Assembly (NCBI GenBank): GCA_945860205.1 | Contig: CAMARK010000013.1 | Span: 1-64,000, forward strand | DNA: 64,000 nucleotides | Origin: Reyranella massiliensis 521 | GTDB taxonomy: Bacteria; Pseudomonadota; Alphaproteobacteria; Reyranellales; Reyranellaceae | Direction of reading: 5' to 3' | Part shown: positions 9,285 through 18,212 of the stretch, piece after piece | How the letters are laid out: the number at the start of each line of letters is the position of its first letter | Numbering within the stretch: the first letter of the stretch is position 1 | Notes under the pieces: generated by a model | Seen by the model: the letters and a program-made list of their open reading frames with translations, nothing else | Databases searched by the model: none | Told to the model about the DNA's origin: nothing | Made by a program: the position numbers and the translations under genes

Positions 9285-10250
9285 CTACTTTACCAGCGTC
9301 GCCGGGTCGAGCTTGACGCCCTTTTCCATATAATAGCGCACCGCGCCGGGATGAAAGGGCAGGAATGAATTTCGGGTGGCATTGGCCGCGATTGTTTCCT
9401 TGGCGGCGGGGTGACCCTTGACCAATCGTGCATTATTTTCGAGCACGGTCTTGGTGATCGTGTAGGCGGCGCTGTCGGACAGATCCTTGTGGGCAAAAGC
9501 GAAATTGTAGAGGCCGACGGTCTTCTGGTCGGCCGTCTGGTTCCGATAGGTCCCCTTCGGGATCAGCGACGGGGAGAACTCCATGATCTTGCTGCGGATC
9601 GTGGCGATGTCGGCATCGGCCCAGGTGAAGAAAACGACGTCCTTCTCGTTGGCGAGCTGGCTGAAGATCGGGATCGGCATGCCGGCCCCGAAGCAGAAGG
9701 CATCGATGATGCCATCGTCGAGCTGGTTGCCCATGTCGGCCCCCTGGCCATTGCGAACCATCGTCTTCATGCCCAACGCGTCGAAGATCAGGGGAAAATA
9801 GGTTCCGGGCGTGCCGGCTTTCGGGCCGGTGCCGACAGTCTTGCCGTCGAGTTGCCGGAAGCCCGCGATCCCCGATTTCTTGAGCGCCACGCACTGCAAC
9901 GGTGTGTCGTACATCGGAAACAGCGCCCGAATGTTCTCGTACTTCTTTCCCTTGGTCCACGCAGCCGAGCCCTGCACCGCTTGCAGCGCCACGCCCATGG
10001 TCGTCATGCCGAGTTCCATCTTCTTCTCATCGACCAGGATCACGTTCTGGTTTGGGCCTTGAGTCTGGCGCGGCGTAACCTGGATGCCGGCCTTGTCGGT
10101 GAGGAGATCGGCAATGACGCCGCCGTAGACAAGGTAGGTACCGCCGACCGACGCCGTGCCGAGCGTCATCGTGACAGGCTGTGCGACGGCTGACGTTGTG
10201 GCCGCGAAGGCGATGGCGACGGCCGACAGGCAGCGACGGAATCCGGTCAT
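9285..10250 (-). CDS. TAXI family TRAP transporter solute-binding protein (copy 2)
   Basis: A 321-residue paralogue of the next gene, with signal peptide (cleavage after 'TSAVA'), 'TLGTASVGGTYLVYGG', 'ALFPMYDTPLQC' and 'LDGKTVGTGPKAGTPG'. Start at ATG 10250 has AAGGAGT at good spacing; the longer frame adds six residues only. It is first in a minus-strand operon of copy 2, copy 1, terminator, permease, dehydrogenase. Two binding proteins for one permease may widen the substrate range; that is inference. Confidence 0.94.
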   Translation of the reverse strand: MTGFRRCLSAVAIAFAATTSAVAQPVTMTLGTASVGGTYLVYGGVIADLLTDKAGIQVTPRQTQGPNQNVILVDEKKMELGMTTMGVALQAVQGSAAWTKGKKYENIRALFPMYDTPLQCVALKKSGIAGFRQLDGKTVGTGPKAGTPGTYFPLIFDALGMKTMVRNGQGADMGNQLDDGIIDAFCFGAGMPIPIFSQLANEKDVVFFTWADADIATIRSKIMEFSPSLIPKGTYRNQTADQKTVGLYNFAFAHKDLSDSAAYTITKTVLENNARLVKGHPAAKETIAANATRNSFLPFHPGAVRYYMEKGVKLDPATLVK

Positions 10251-10334
10251 CTTGGGACTCCTTCCCACTTCATCTTTTTCGCAGCGTCGCTGGATTCTGC
10301 AGGCAAGTCCACATCACTGCCGCATACCAGAACG

Positions 10335-11969
10335 TCAGATGGCGACTGCCTGGCTGTCGGCGCCGATGGCTTCGAGGTTGAATGCCGCCGCGATCAACGC
10401 CTGGGTATAAGGCGTCTGGGGTGCCTCGAAGACCTGCTTGGCCGGCCCGCGCTCAACGACCTTGCCGTGGCGCAGCACGATGACCTCGTCGGCCAGCGCC
10501 CGCACGACCTTTAGATCATGGCTTATGAAAAGATATGCCAGCCTGTGGCGGCCCTGCAGGTCGCGCAGCAGGTCGACGATCTGGGCCTGCACGCTCATGT
10601 CGAGCGCCGATGTCGGCTCATCGAGCACGATGAAACGCGGCTTCAGCACCAGGGCGCGGGCGATCGCGATGCGCTGGCGCTGTCCGCCCGAGAATTCGTG
10701 CGGATAGCGCTCACGCGAGGCGACATCGAGGCCGACTTCGCGCAAGGCCTGGTCGATTGCCTGGCTGCGCTCGGCCGGGCTGCCGATCTTGTGGACTTCC
10801 AGCCCTTCGCCCACGATCTCGCCCACCGACATGCGCGGGCTGAGCGAGCTGAAAGGGTCCTGAAAGACGATCTGCATCTGCCGGCGCAGCGACCGCAGTT
10901 CGCGCGCGCCTAGGGTCTGCAAATCCTGCCCGTCGAACCGAATGCCGCCCTGGCTCTTCTCGAGCCGCAGCAGGGCAAGACCCAGCGTGGTCTTGCCCGA
11001 GCCGGATTCGCCCACCAGACCAATCGTGTGTCCTTCGCGCAGGGCGAGGCTGACCCCGTCGACCGCCTTCACATGCCCGACCGTGCGGCGCAGCACGCCG
11101 CGCCGGATCGGGAAGTGCACCTTGATGTCATCGAGACGCAGGATCTCCGGCGCGGCGGGATCGGCGACCACCGGCCGGCCCTTGGGCTCGGCCGACAGGA
11201 GATGCTGGGTGTAGCTGTGCTGCGGATTGTCGAAGACCTGGGCGACCGGTCCCTGCTCGACGATCCGGCCCTTGGTCATCACGCAGACCCGGTCGGCCAT
11301 CTTTCGCACGATGCCGAGATCGTGGGTGATGAACAGCAGCGCCATGCCGTAGCGCTTCTGCAGGGTCTTCAGCAGCTTCAGGATCTGCGCCTGGATCGTG
11401 ACGTCGAGCGCCGTGGTCGGCTCGTCGGCGATCAGCAGGCCGGGCTCGTTGGCGAGCGCCATGGCGATCATCACGCGCTGGCGCTGTCCGCCCGAGAGCT
11501 GATGCGGATAGGCATCGAGCCGCTTGACCGCCTCGGGGATGCCGACCTGCTCCAGCAGTTCGAGCGTACGTTTTCGCGCGGCGTCCTTTGAAAGGCCCTT
11601 GTGCAGGACCAGCACCTCGTTCACCTGCCGCTCGATCGTGTGCAGCGGGTTGAGCGAGGTCATCGGCTCCTGGAAGATCATCGACACGCGATTGCCGCGC
11701 ACGTTCAGCAATTCGCGCGTCGTGGCGCCGACCAGCTCTCGGCCCTGGAAGCGGATGCTGCCCGTGGGATGGCTGGCCACCGGATAGGGCAACAGTTGCA
11801 GGATCGACAGCGCCGTCACCGACTTGCCGGATCCTGATTCACCGACCAGCGCCACGGTCTCGCCGCGGCGGACGTCGAAACTGACGCCTTTCACCGCCCG
11901 GACGGCGTTGTCGCCGGTGCCGAACGTCACCGACAGGTTCTGGACCTGGAGCAGGGTGTCGTCGCTCAT
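10335..11969 (-). CDS. yejF: ABC transporter, dual ATP-binding protein (YejF-like)
   Basis: A 544-residue protein with two complete ABC ATPase domains in tandem. Each has Walker A ('GESGSGKS' near residue 42 and 'GESGSGKTT' near 325), the signature 'LSGGQRQRV' or 'FSGGQRQRI', and Walker B ('[12 protein letters not shown]', '[12 protein letters not shown]'). It powers the peptide importer formed by the two permeases upstream. Fused double ATPases of this size next to yejB/yejE-like permeases are typical of YejABEF, which takes up oligopeptides and, in enterics, microcin C. The ATG at 11969 overlaps the stop of the YejE-like gene as ATGA. Confidence 0.93.
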   Translation of the reverse strand: MSDDTLLQVQNLSVTFGTGDNAVRAVKGVSFDVRRGETVALVGESGSGKSVTALSILQLLPYPVASHPTGSIRFQGRELVGATTRELLNVRGNRVSMIFQEPMTSLNPLHTIERQVNEVLVLHKGLSKDAARKRTLELLEQVGIPEAVKRLDAYPHQLSGGQRQRVMIAMALANEPGLLIADEPTTALDVTIQAQILKLLKTLQKRYGMALLFITHDLGIVRKMADRVCVMTKGRIVEQGPVAQVFDNPQHSYTQHLLSAEPKGRPVVADPAAPEILRLDDIKVHFPIRRGVLRRTVGHVKAVDGVSLALREGHTIGLVGESGSGKTTLGLALLRLEKSQGGIRFDGQDLQTLGARELRSLRRQMQIVFQDPFSSLSPRMSVGEIVGEGLEVHKIGSPAERSQAIDQALREVGLDVASRERYPHEFSGGQRQRIAIARALVLKPRFIVLDEPTSALDMSVQAQIVDLLRDLQGRHRLAYLFISHDLKVVRALADEVIVLRHGKVVERGPAKQVFEAPQTPYTQALIAAAFNLEAIGADSQAVAI

Positions 11970-12988
11970 GTCGGCACCCTGCGCGGATTGAAGGCATCGC
12001 GCACGGCCTCGCCGATGAACACCAGCAGCGACAGCATGAGCGCAATGATGAAGAAGCCGGTGAAGGCCAGCCAGGGCGCGTTGAGGTTGTTCTTGCCCTG
12101 CAGCAGCAGTTCGCCCAGCGACGGCGAGCCGACCGGAAGGCCGAAACCCAGGAAGTCGAGCGACGTCAGGGTTGTGACGGAGCCGGCCAGGATGAAGGGC
12201 AGGAAGGTCAGGCTCGCGGTCATGGCGTTGGGCAGGATGTGCCGGAACATGATGCGCACGTCCAGCATGCCCAGCGCCCGGGCGGCGCGGACATAGTCGA
12301 AATTGCGCCCACGCAGGAACTCCGCCCGCACGAGGCCGACCAGCGACATCCAGCTGAACAGCAGCATGATGCCGAGCAGGACCCAGAAACCGGGCTGGAT
12401 GAAGCTCGCCAGGATGATCAGGAGGTAGAGGGTCGGCATGCTCGACCAGATTTCCAGGAAGCGCTGCATCATCAGGTCGACCATGCCGCCGAAATAGCCC
12501 TGGACCGCGCCGGCGATGATGCCGATCACGGCGCTGAGGAGGGTGAGCGCGAAGCCGAACAGGACGGAAATCCGGAATCCGTAGATCAGGCGGGCCAGCA
12601 CGTCCCGTGCCTGATCGTCGGTGCCGAGGAGATGCTCCCAGGACGGCGGCAGCAATGCCTTGCGGCCGTCGCCCTTGAGGACCGTGTCGTAGCTGTAGGG
12701 AATGGGTGGCCACAGGATCCAGCCGCCCTTCTCGTGGATCAGCGTCTGCAGCTCATGGTCGGTGTAGACCGCGTTGGTCGGAAAATCGCCGCCGAACGTC
12801 GTCTCGGGATAATCCCGCAGCATCGGCGAATAGAAGGCGCCGTCGTAGCGGATCAGGATCGGTCTATTGTTGGCCAACAGCTCGGCAAACAGCGACACGA
12901 AGAACAACAGGCCGAACACGGCCAGCGAGATCATGCCGCGCCGGCTCGACCGGAAGATGGCGAGGCGCCGCCTGTTGAGCGGGGTCAT
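11966..12988 (-). CDS. yejE: ABC transporter permease (YejE-like)
   Basis: A 340-residue inner-membrane permease of the DppC/YejE type. After a first transmembrane helix (about 18-38) comes a periplasmic insert of about 95 residues ('NNRPILIRYDGAFYSPMLRDYP' region), which is characteristic of YejE. The transport domain follows, with the EAA loop 'VRAARALGMLDVRIMFRHILPNA'. Its ATG overlaps the stop of the upstream permease gene by one base (TGATG), and its own stop overlaps yejF. The partners are the YejB-like permease, the double ATPase and the binding protein at 14106-15962. Confidence 0.93.
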   Translation of the reverse strand: MTPLNRRRLAIFRSSRRGMISLAVFGLLFFVSLFAELLANNRPILIRYDGAFYSPMLRDYPETTFGGDFPTNAVYTDHELQTLIHEKGGWILWPPIPYSYDTVLKGDGRKALLPPSWEHLLGTDDQARDVLARLIYGFRISVLFGFALTLLSAVIGIIAGAVQGYFGGMVDLMMQRFLEIWSSMPTLYLLIILASFIQPGFWVLLGIMLLFSWMSLVGLVRAEFLRGRNFDYVRAARALGMLDVRIMFRHILPNAMTASLTFLPFILAGSVTTLTSLDFLGFGLPVGSPSLGELLLQGKNNLNAPWLAFTGFFIIALMLSLLVFIGEAVRDAFNPRRVPT

Positions 12989-14091
12989 CAGGAGCGCGAC
13001 TCGAAATCGATCCGGGGATCGACCACGGTGTACATGACGTCGCCCAGGATGCCCATGACGAGGCCGATCAGGCCGAAGAAGTAGAGCGTGCCGAACATGA
13101 TCGGGTAGTCGCGGTTCAGCGCCGCCTCGAAGCCGAGCAGGCCGAGCCCATCCAGCGTGAAGATCACCTCGATCAGCAGCGATCCCGTGAACAGAACGCC
13201 GATGAAGGCCGCCGGAAAGCCGGCGACCACGATCAGCATGGCGTTGCGGAAGACATGGCCGTACAGCACACGGCGCTCGGTCAGGCCCTTGGCGCGTGCC
13301 GTCAGCACGTACTGCTTGTGGATTTCCTCGAGGAAGGAGTTTTTGGTGAGAAAGGTGAGCGTGGTGAAGCCGCCGATCACCATGGCGCCGATCGGCAGCG
13401 CCATGTGCCAGGCATAGTCGAGCGCCTTGCTGGCCAGGTCGAGCGTACTCCAGTCGTCGGATACAAGCCCGCGCAACGGAAACCATTTGAAGTAGCTGCC
13501 GCCGGCGAACAGCACGACGAGGAGCAGCGCGAACAGGAACCCCGGGATCGCGTGCAGCACGATGAGTATGGTGGACGTCGACAGATCGAACTGTGATCCG
13601 TCCCGGACCGCCTTGGCGATGCCGAGCGGGATCGAGACGAAGTAGACCAGCAGCGTCGTCCAGAGGCCGAGCGAGATGGAGACCGGCATCTTCTCGATGA
13701 TGAGGTCGACGACGCGCCTGTTGCGGAAGAAGCTCTCGCCGAAATCGAACGTGATGTAGCTCTTCAGCATCAAACCGAAGCGCTCGTAGGCCGGCTTGTC
13801 GAACCCGTACATCTTCTCGATGCGCTGGATGAGTTCGCGCGGCAGGCCGCGCGCGCCGCGATAGGCGCCGGCGTCGCCGCTGGTGCTGACCTGTCCGCCC
13901 TGTGCGATCTCGCCGCCCGAGGCGGAACCGGAGAATCGCTCGGTGGCGCCGATGGCCGTGCCCTGGATCTGGGAGATCATCTGCTCGACCGGCCCGCCGG
14001 GGGCTGCCTGAACGATGAAGAAGTTGATCACCATGATGCCGAACAGGGTCGGTATCACCAGCATCAGACGGCGCAGGATGTAGGCGAGCAT
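12988..14091 (-). CDS. yejB: ABC transporter permease (YejB-like)
   Basis: A 367-residue DppB/YejB-type permease. The N-terminal helix 'LMLVIPTLFGIMVINFFIVQ' is followed by a long periplasmic loop, the EAA-type loop 'VLTARAKGLTERRVLYGHVFRNA', and C-terminal helices ending in 'VVDPRIDFESRS'. It forms the translocation pore with the YejE-like protein. The ATG at 14091 begins 14 bases after the stop of the binding-protein gene. The much longer open frame upstream of this start is the shadow of that gene. Confidence 0.93.
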   Translation of the reverse strand: MLAYILRRLMLVIPTLFGIMVINFFIVQAAPGGPVEQMISQIQGTAIGATERFSGSASGGEIAQGGQVSTSGDAGAYRGARGLPRELIQRIEKMYGFDKPAYERFGLMLKSYITFDFGESFFRNRRVVDLIIEKMPVSISLGLWTTLLVYFVSIPLGIAKAVRDGSQFDLSTSTILIVLHAIPGFLFALLLVVLFAGGSYFKWFPLRGLVSDDWSTLDLASKALDYAWHMALPIGAMVIGGFTTLTFLTKNSFLEEIHKQYVLTARAKGLTERRVLYGHVFRNAMLIVVAGFPAAFIGVLFTGSLLIEVIFTLDGLGLLGFEAALNRDYPIMFGTLYFFGLIGLVMGILGDVMYTVVDPRIDFESRS

Positions 14092-14105
14092 GGGGCGGCC
14101 GCCGC

Positions 14106-15962
14106 CTACTTCCTCTCGCGTTGCAGGGCCCGATCCTTGGCCTCGTCGATCCACCAGGTATCGAAGGCCACGGGCGCGTAGCGGGCGGACTTGGCCGGAC
14201 GACCGAAGCGGTTCCAGTAGGCCACGAAGGCGGTATTGCTGTGCCAGTTCGGCACCACGAAATGGCTCCACAGCAGGACGCGGTCGAGCGCGCGCGTGAC
14301 ATTGACCAGGCTTTCGCGGTCGGGTGCCGCGATCAGTGTCTCGATCAGCGCGTCGATCGCGGCGTCCTTGATGCCGAGCGTGTTGCGGCCGCCGTTGGTC
14401 TCCGCCGCCTTGGAACCCCAGAAGTCGCGCTGCTCGTTGCCGGGCGACAGCGACTGGCCGAAGCTCTCCACGATCATGTCGAAATCGAACTCGTCGACGC
14501 GGCGCTTGAACTGCGCGGTGTCGACCGTGCGCACGTTGATGTCGACGCCGATGCGCTCGAGGTTCTGCTTGTAGGGCAGCGTGACGCGCTCGAAGCTGGC
14601 GTCGCTCAGCAGCATCTCGAAGGCGAGTTTCTTGCCCGTCTTCGTTTCCGTCATCTTGCCGTCCTTGACCTCCCAGCCCGCTTCCTTGAGGAGGGCGAGC
14701 GAACGCCGTGCCAGATCGCGCACGTTGCCCGTGCCGTCCGACTCCGGGAGCTTGAACTCCTTGGTGAAGACCTCCTCGGGAATCTTGCCACGCAACGGCT
14801 CGAGATATTTCAGTTCGGCCGGCGTCGGCAGGCCCGACGAGGCGAGCTCCGAGTTGCCGAAGAACGAGATGTTCCGCTTGTACATTCCGTAGAACAGATT
14901 CTTGTTGGACCAGGCGAAGTCGAACATCGTGGCGATTGCTTCGCGCACGCGCTTGTCCTTGAAATAGTCGCGGCGGGTGTTGAAGGCGAAGCACTGCATG
15001 CCGGTCGGCAGTTCGTGGGGAATCTCGGCGCGCTGGATGCGGCCGTCGCGCACCGCGGGAATGTCGTAGGCCGTCGCCCAGTTGCGCGCGATGTTCTCCT
15101 GGCGGATATCGAGGTCGCCGCCCTTGAAGGCTTCGAATTGCACCGTGACGTCGCGATAGTATTCGTAGCGGATGACGTCGAAGTTGCTGCGGCCCTTGTT
15201 CATCCAGAGGTCCTTCGCCCACCAGTCGTCGACCCGGCGGTAGGCGATGGCGCGCCCGACATCGAATGTGTCGACCTTGTAGGCGCCGCTGCCCATGGGC
15301 ACTTCGAGCGAGACTTTCTCGAAGTCGCGGCTTGCCCACCACTTGGAGGGCAGGATCGGGAGCTGGCCCAGGATCAGGGGCAGCTCCTTGTTGGTATTGT
15401 CACGGAAGGAGAACAGCACCTTGCGGTCGCCCGTTTTCTCGGCCTTGACCACGTCGTGATAGTAGAGCCCGTAGAGCGGCGTGCCCTTGGTCTTCAGGAT
15501 ATCGAGGGAGAAGATCACGTCCTCGACGGTGATCGGGCTGCCGTCATGCCAGCGCGCCTGCGGCCGGAGCGTGAAGGCGACCCAGGACCGGTCTTCCGGC
15601 CACTCGATCGTCTCGGCGATCAGCCCGTACTCGGTCGAGGCCTCATCCCGTGAATTCCAGCAGAGCGTGTCCCAGATCTGTGTGATGCCGGCGGCGGGGA
15701 CGCTTTTGACGATGAAGGGGTGAAGGGAATCGAAGGTCCCGCGTGCGCCCAGCCGGACGCTGCCACCCTTGGGCGCGTTGGCATTGAGATAGTCGGGCGG
15801 GCCTGCGTCGGCGGCATATTTCGGCGTGCCGTGCATGGCAAAGCCATGGCTCACGTTCACTTTGGGGGCGGTCTGCGCTCGCAGGATCGCCGGCCCGCCG
15901 ATCCCCGATCCGACCCACAAGGCCGTCCCGCCCGCCAATATGCTGCGCCGTCCGATCGCCAT
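14106..15962 (-). CDS. yejA: ABC transporter peptide-binding protein, family 5 (YejA-like)
   Basis: A 618-residue extracellular solute-binding protein family 5 member, the peptide receptor of the YejABEF-like importer. The N-terminus 'MAIGRRSILAGG' with a twin arginine and a hydrophobic stretch ending 'AILRAQ' looks like a Tat-type signal. Family features include 'WVAFTLRPQARWHDGSPITVEDVIFSL' (seen as two adjoining blocks) and the late 'FDFAWSNKNLFYGMYKRN' segment typical of YejA. The start at 15962 has GGGGAG upstream; the longer frame adds 21 residues without a clear ribosome site. First gene of the minus-strand set yejA-yejB-yejE-yejF. Confidence 0.93.
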   Translation of the reverse strand: MAIGRRSILAGGTALWVGSGIGGPAILRAQTAPKVNVSHGFAMHGTPKYAADAGPPDYLNANAPKGGSVRLGARGTFDSLHPFIVKSVPAAGITQIWDTLCWNSRDEASTEYGLIAETIEWPEDRSWVAFTLRPQARWHDGSPITVEDVIFSLDILKTKGTPLYGLYYHDVVKAEKTGDRKVLFSFRDNTNKELPLILGQLPILPSKWWASRDFEKVSLEVPMGSGAYKVDTFDVGRAIAYRRVDDWWAKDLWMNKGRSNFDVIRYEYYRDVTVQFEAFKGGDLDIRQENIARNWATAYDIPAVRDGRIQRAEIPHELPTGMQCFAFNTRRDYFKDKRVREAIATMFDFAWSNKNLFYGMYKRNISFFGNSELASSGLPTPAELKYLEPLRGKIPEEVFTKEFKLPESDGTGNVRDLARRSLALLKEAGWEVKDGKMTETKTGKKLAFEMLLSDASFERVTLPYKQNLERIGVDINVRTVDTAQFKRRVDEFDFDMIVESFGQSLSPGNEQRDFWGSKAAETNGGRNTLGIKDAAIDALIETLIAAPDRESLVNVTRALDRVLLWSHFVVPNWHSNTAFVAYWNRFGRPAKSARYAPVAFDTWWIDEAKDRALQRERK

Positions 15963-16064
15963 CCGATGCGCTCCCCAAGCCAGCCTGTTCTGCACCCTAT
16001 ATAGCGTGCAGGAGTTGGGCCGCACTATGGCTGCAGGGTTACAGGCCTGTCAGCTTTCGCCGGT

Positions 16065-17039
16065 TCAGCTTTCACTCTTGATGCCGGCATCCTTCACCAG
16101 CTTGCCGTAGCGCGCGTAGTCGGCCTTCCACATCGCGAGCACGTCGGCCGGCGATCGCGGCGCCGGGACTTCGCAGCCCGCCCTGGTCAGCCGGTCGCGG
16201 GTTTCGGCGCTCTGGAGGGCCTTCATGGCCGATCCGTGCAGGCGCTCGACGATGGCGCCAGGCGTGCCCGCGCGGACGGCGATCGTGTACCAGCTCATCA
16301 CCTGGGCATCGGCAAACCCGGCCTCGGCGAAGGTGGGCACGTCGGGCAGGGTCGGCAGGCGCTGGCCGGCCAGGACGGCGAGCGCCCGCAGCTTGCCCGA
16401 CTGGACGTGCTGGAGGGCGAGCGGTCCCGGCAGCAGGCCGACCTGCAGGCGGCCCTCCAGGAGGTCGGGCAGTCCCGGCGGAATGCCGCGGTAGGGCACC
16501 GAGGTCATGTCGAACTTGTACTGGTATTTGAGCAGCTCGGCCGACAGATGGATCGAGGATCCATTGCCCGGGTTGAGGTAGTTGAGCTTGCCGGGATTGG
16601 CCCGGCCATACTCGACCAATTCCTTCAGGGTCTTGACCGGCACCTCGGCATTGACCGTCGCCACCGACGTCGCGATCGCGACCAACGCCACCGGCTGGAA
16701 GTCGGCCAGCGCGTCGTAGGGCACCGGCTGAAGATGCGGCACCACAACATGGGAAATGGTCGACATCACCCAAGTGTAGCCGTCGGCCGGGGCCTGCGGG
16801 ATCATCGCGGTCGCCAGTGTGGAATTGCCCCCGGGCTTGGGGTCGACCACGACCGGCTGGCCGAGGTCGGCCTGCATCGGGTCGGCCAGCGCGCGGGTCA
16901 CGATGTCGACGATGCCGCCGACCGGATAGGGGACCAGGAAGCGCATCGGCTTCGTGGGGAAGGCTTGCGCCGACGCCTTGGGAGCGACGGCAAAGGCTGC
17001 CACGGCGCCCAGTGCGGCACGGCGTGTCGGATGACGCAT
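16065..17039 (-). CDS. Bug-family (TTT) substrate-binding protein
   Basis: A 324-residue periplasmic binding protein of the Bug/TctC family. A twin-arginine signal ('MRHPTRRAALGAVAA', cleavage near 'ASAQA') precedes 'PMRFLVPYPVGGIVDIVTRALA' (as two blocks), 'VVVDPKPGGNSTLAT' and 'VPYRGIPPGLPDLLEG'. GGGAGGAATC gives a strong ribosome site for ATG 17039. No TTT permease lies nearby, so it is an orphan receptor like most Bug proteins. It precedes yejA on the same strand by 102 bases and may or may not share its transcript. Confidence 0.93.
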   Translation of the reverse strand: MRHPTRRAALGAVAAFAVAPKASAQAFPTKPMRFLVPYPVGGIVDIVTRALADPMQADLGQPVVVDPKPGGNSTLATAMIPQAPADGYTWVMSTISHVVVPHLQPVPYDALADFQPVALVAIATSVATVNAEVPVKTLKELVEYGRANPGKLNYLNPGNGSSIHLSAELLKYQYKFDMTSVPYRGIPPGLPDLLEGRLQVGLLPGPLALQHVQSGKLRALAVLAGQRLPTLPDVPTFAEAGFADAQVMSWYTIAVRAGTPGAIVERLHGSAMKALQSAETRDRLTRAGCEVPAPRSPADVLAMWKADYARYGKLVKDAGIKSES

Positions 17040-17144
17040 TGTGATTCCTCCCGATTTCTTGAGTGCGAAATTAAGGGGCACTCATCGCCTTGTCACCCGG
17101 CCTCCCGGTTTGACTTCGCAGTCCCGGAGTTCCACGCTTCGGCC

Positions 17145-18071
17145 ATGACCGACACCATGAATTTCGCGCCGGATTTCGACGTTCCCCTCGAATACATGCG
17201 CCGCACGCGCGAGTACTACCTCGCGCTGGGTTACGACAACCCCTACCGCTGGGCGCACTATGTGGATGCCCCCTTCCAGCCGCTGAAGAAGCCGCTGAAG
17301 GACAGCACCCTGGCGCTGATCACCACGGCGGCACCTTATCAGCCCGACAAGGGCGATCAGGGACCTGGTGCCCTCTACAATGCGGGCGCCAAGTTCTACG
17401 CGGTCTTTTCGGGTGACACTGCGGTCGATCACGACACCCGCATCTCCCACATCGGCTACGATCGCAAGCACACCACGGCCAAGGACAGCAACACCTGGTT
17501 CCCGTTGCCGCTGATGCGCGAGTTTGCGGCCGAGGGCCGCTTCAATCTGGCGCCGCGGTTCCATGGCGCGCCGACCAACCGCAGCCAGCGCGTGACTCTG
17601 GAGACCGATGCACCGGAAATTCTGGCGCGTTGCCGGCAGGATCAGGTCGATGCTGCGCTGCTGGTGCCTACTTGACCCGTCTGCCACCAGACCGTGAGTC
17701 TGGTCGCCCGATATCTCGAACGGAACGGCATCCCGACAGTCGTGATGGGGGCGGCGAAGGACATCGTCGAATATTCCGGTGTGCCGCGCTTCCTGTTCAG
17801 CGACTTCCCGCTCGGCAATTCCTGCGGCAAGCCGCACGAACCCGACACCCAGCGCTTCACCCTCGATCTGGCACTGAAGGTCTTCGAGAGCGCCATCGGA
17901 CCGCGCACCACGGTGCAGTCGCCGCTGCGCTGGACCGAGGATGGCGACTGGAAGAACGACTACAACAATATCGCCCGCATGCCGCCGGAAGAGGTCGCCA
18001 AGCGGCGTGCCGAGTTCGACAAGGTGAAACAGGTCGCACTCAGCCAACGCAAGCAGGCGGGCGTCGCCTAG
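17145..18071 (+). CDS. Selenoprotein of the PrdB/GrdB (proline/glycine reductase) family, TGA read as selenocysteine
   Basis: One continuous frame of 308 codons plus stop, interrupted only by a TGA at codon 177 (17673-17675). The codons around it read ...ALLVPT-U-PVCHQTVSLVARYLE..., a UxxC redox motif followed by His as in clostridial PrdB (UGTCH). Residues 1-176 and 178-308 belong to the same glycine/sarcosine/betaine/D-proline reductase selenoprotein B family: 'KDSTLALITTAAPY' and 'DTRISHIGYDRKHTTAKDSN' before, 'NGIPTVVMGAAKDIVEYSGVPRFLFSDFPLG' (in pieces) after. A hairpin of SECIS type begins 11 bases after the TGA. In Clostridia the family cleaves C-N bonds of amino acids with selenocysteine; aerobic proteobacterial members have no proven reaction. 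No selA/B/C/D gene lies in the window. The alternatives are a pseudogene or a base error. The upstream GGAG site is weak and distant. Confidence 0.85.
17673..17707 (+). other. Candidate bacterial SECIS element with in-frame TGA
   Basis: Seen in sequence: TGA at 17673-17675; ACCAGAC (17686-17692) pairs perfectly with GTCTGGT (17698-17704) around the 5-base loop CGTGA. A C/C mismatch and two more pairs (17683-17684 with 17706-17707) extend the stem. The loop G and U are 19 and 20 bases after the TGA; in the E. coli fdhF SECIS the essential loop G and U are at about 20 and 21. SelB should bind this hairpin during translation. Confidence 0.75.
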
Positions 18072-18090
18072 AGCGGTCCCGCGCACACTT

Positions 18091-18202
18091 TGTCATCCTG
18101 AGCGAAGCCCTGTCATCCTGAGCGCAGCGAAGGATCTCGCGGAACGATCAGACAAGGTCTGTGGGGTTGGCGTAAGGTCCTTCGCTGCGCTCAGGACGAC
18201 AG
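18091..18202. repeat. Palindromic intergenic repeat (TGTCATCCTGAG type)
   Basis: Two direct copies of TGTCATCCTGAGCG (18091 and 18111). The second begins an arm of about 25 bases that is inverted at 18176-18200 (GGTCCTTCGCTGCGCTCAGG...). RNA from either strand would fold into a long hairpin. It fills the gap between the selenoprotein gene and the CoA-transferase gene and may act as a transcript end or mRNA stabiliser. Related elements are at 56068-56118, 51671-51773 and 63798-63911. Confidence 0.8.
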
Positions 18203-18212
18203 AAAGAGACAA

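Noticed and set aside
17673-17675. Simple nonsense mutation making a pseudogene
   Set aside because: Not fully excluded, but the UxxCH position, the SECIS-like hairpin and the otherwise intact frame favour recoding.
17676-18071. A separate short gene starting near 17694 after a stop codon
   Set aside because: It is in the same frame as the upstream part and begins in the middle of a conserved family motif; selenocysteine read-through explains it better.
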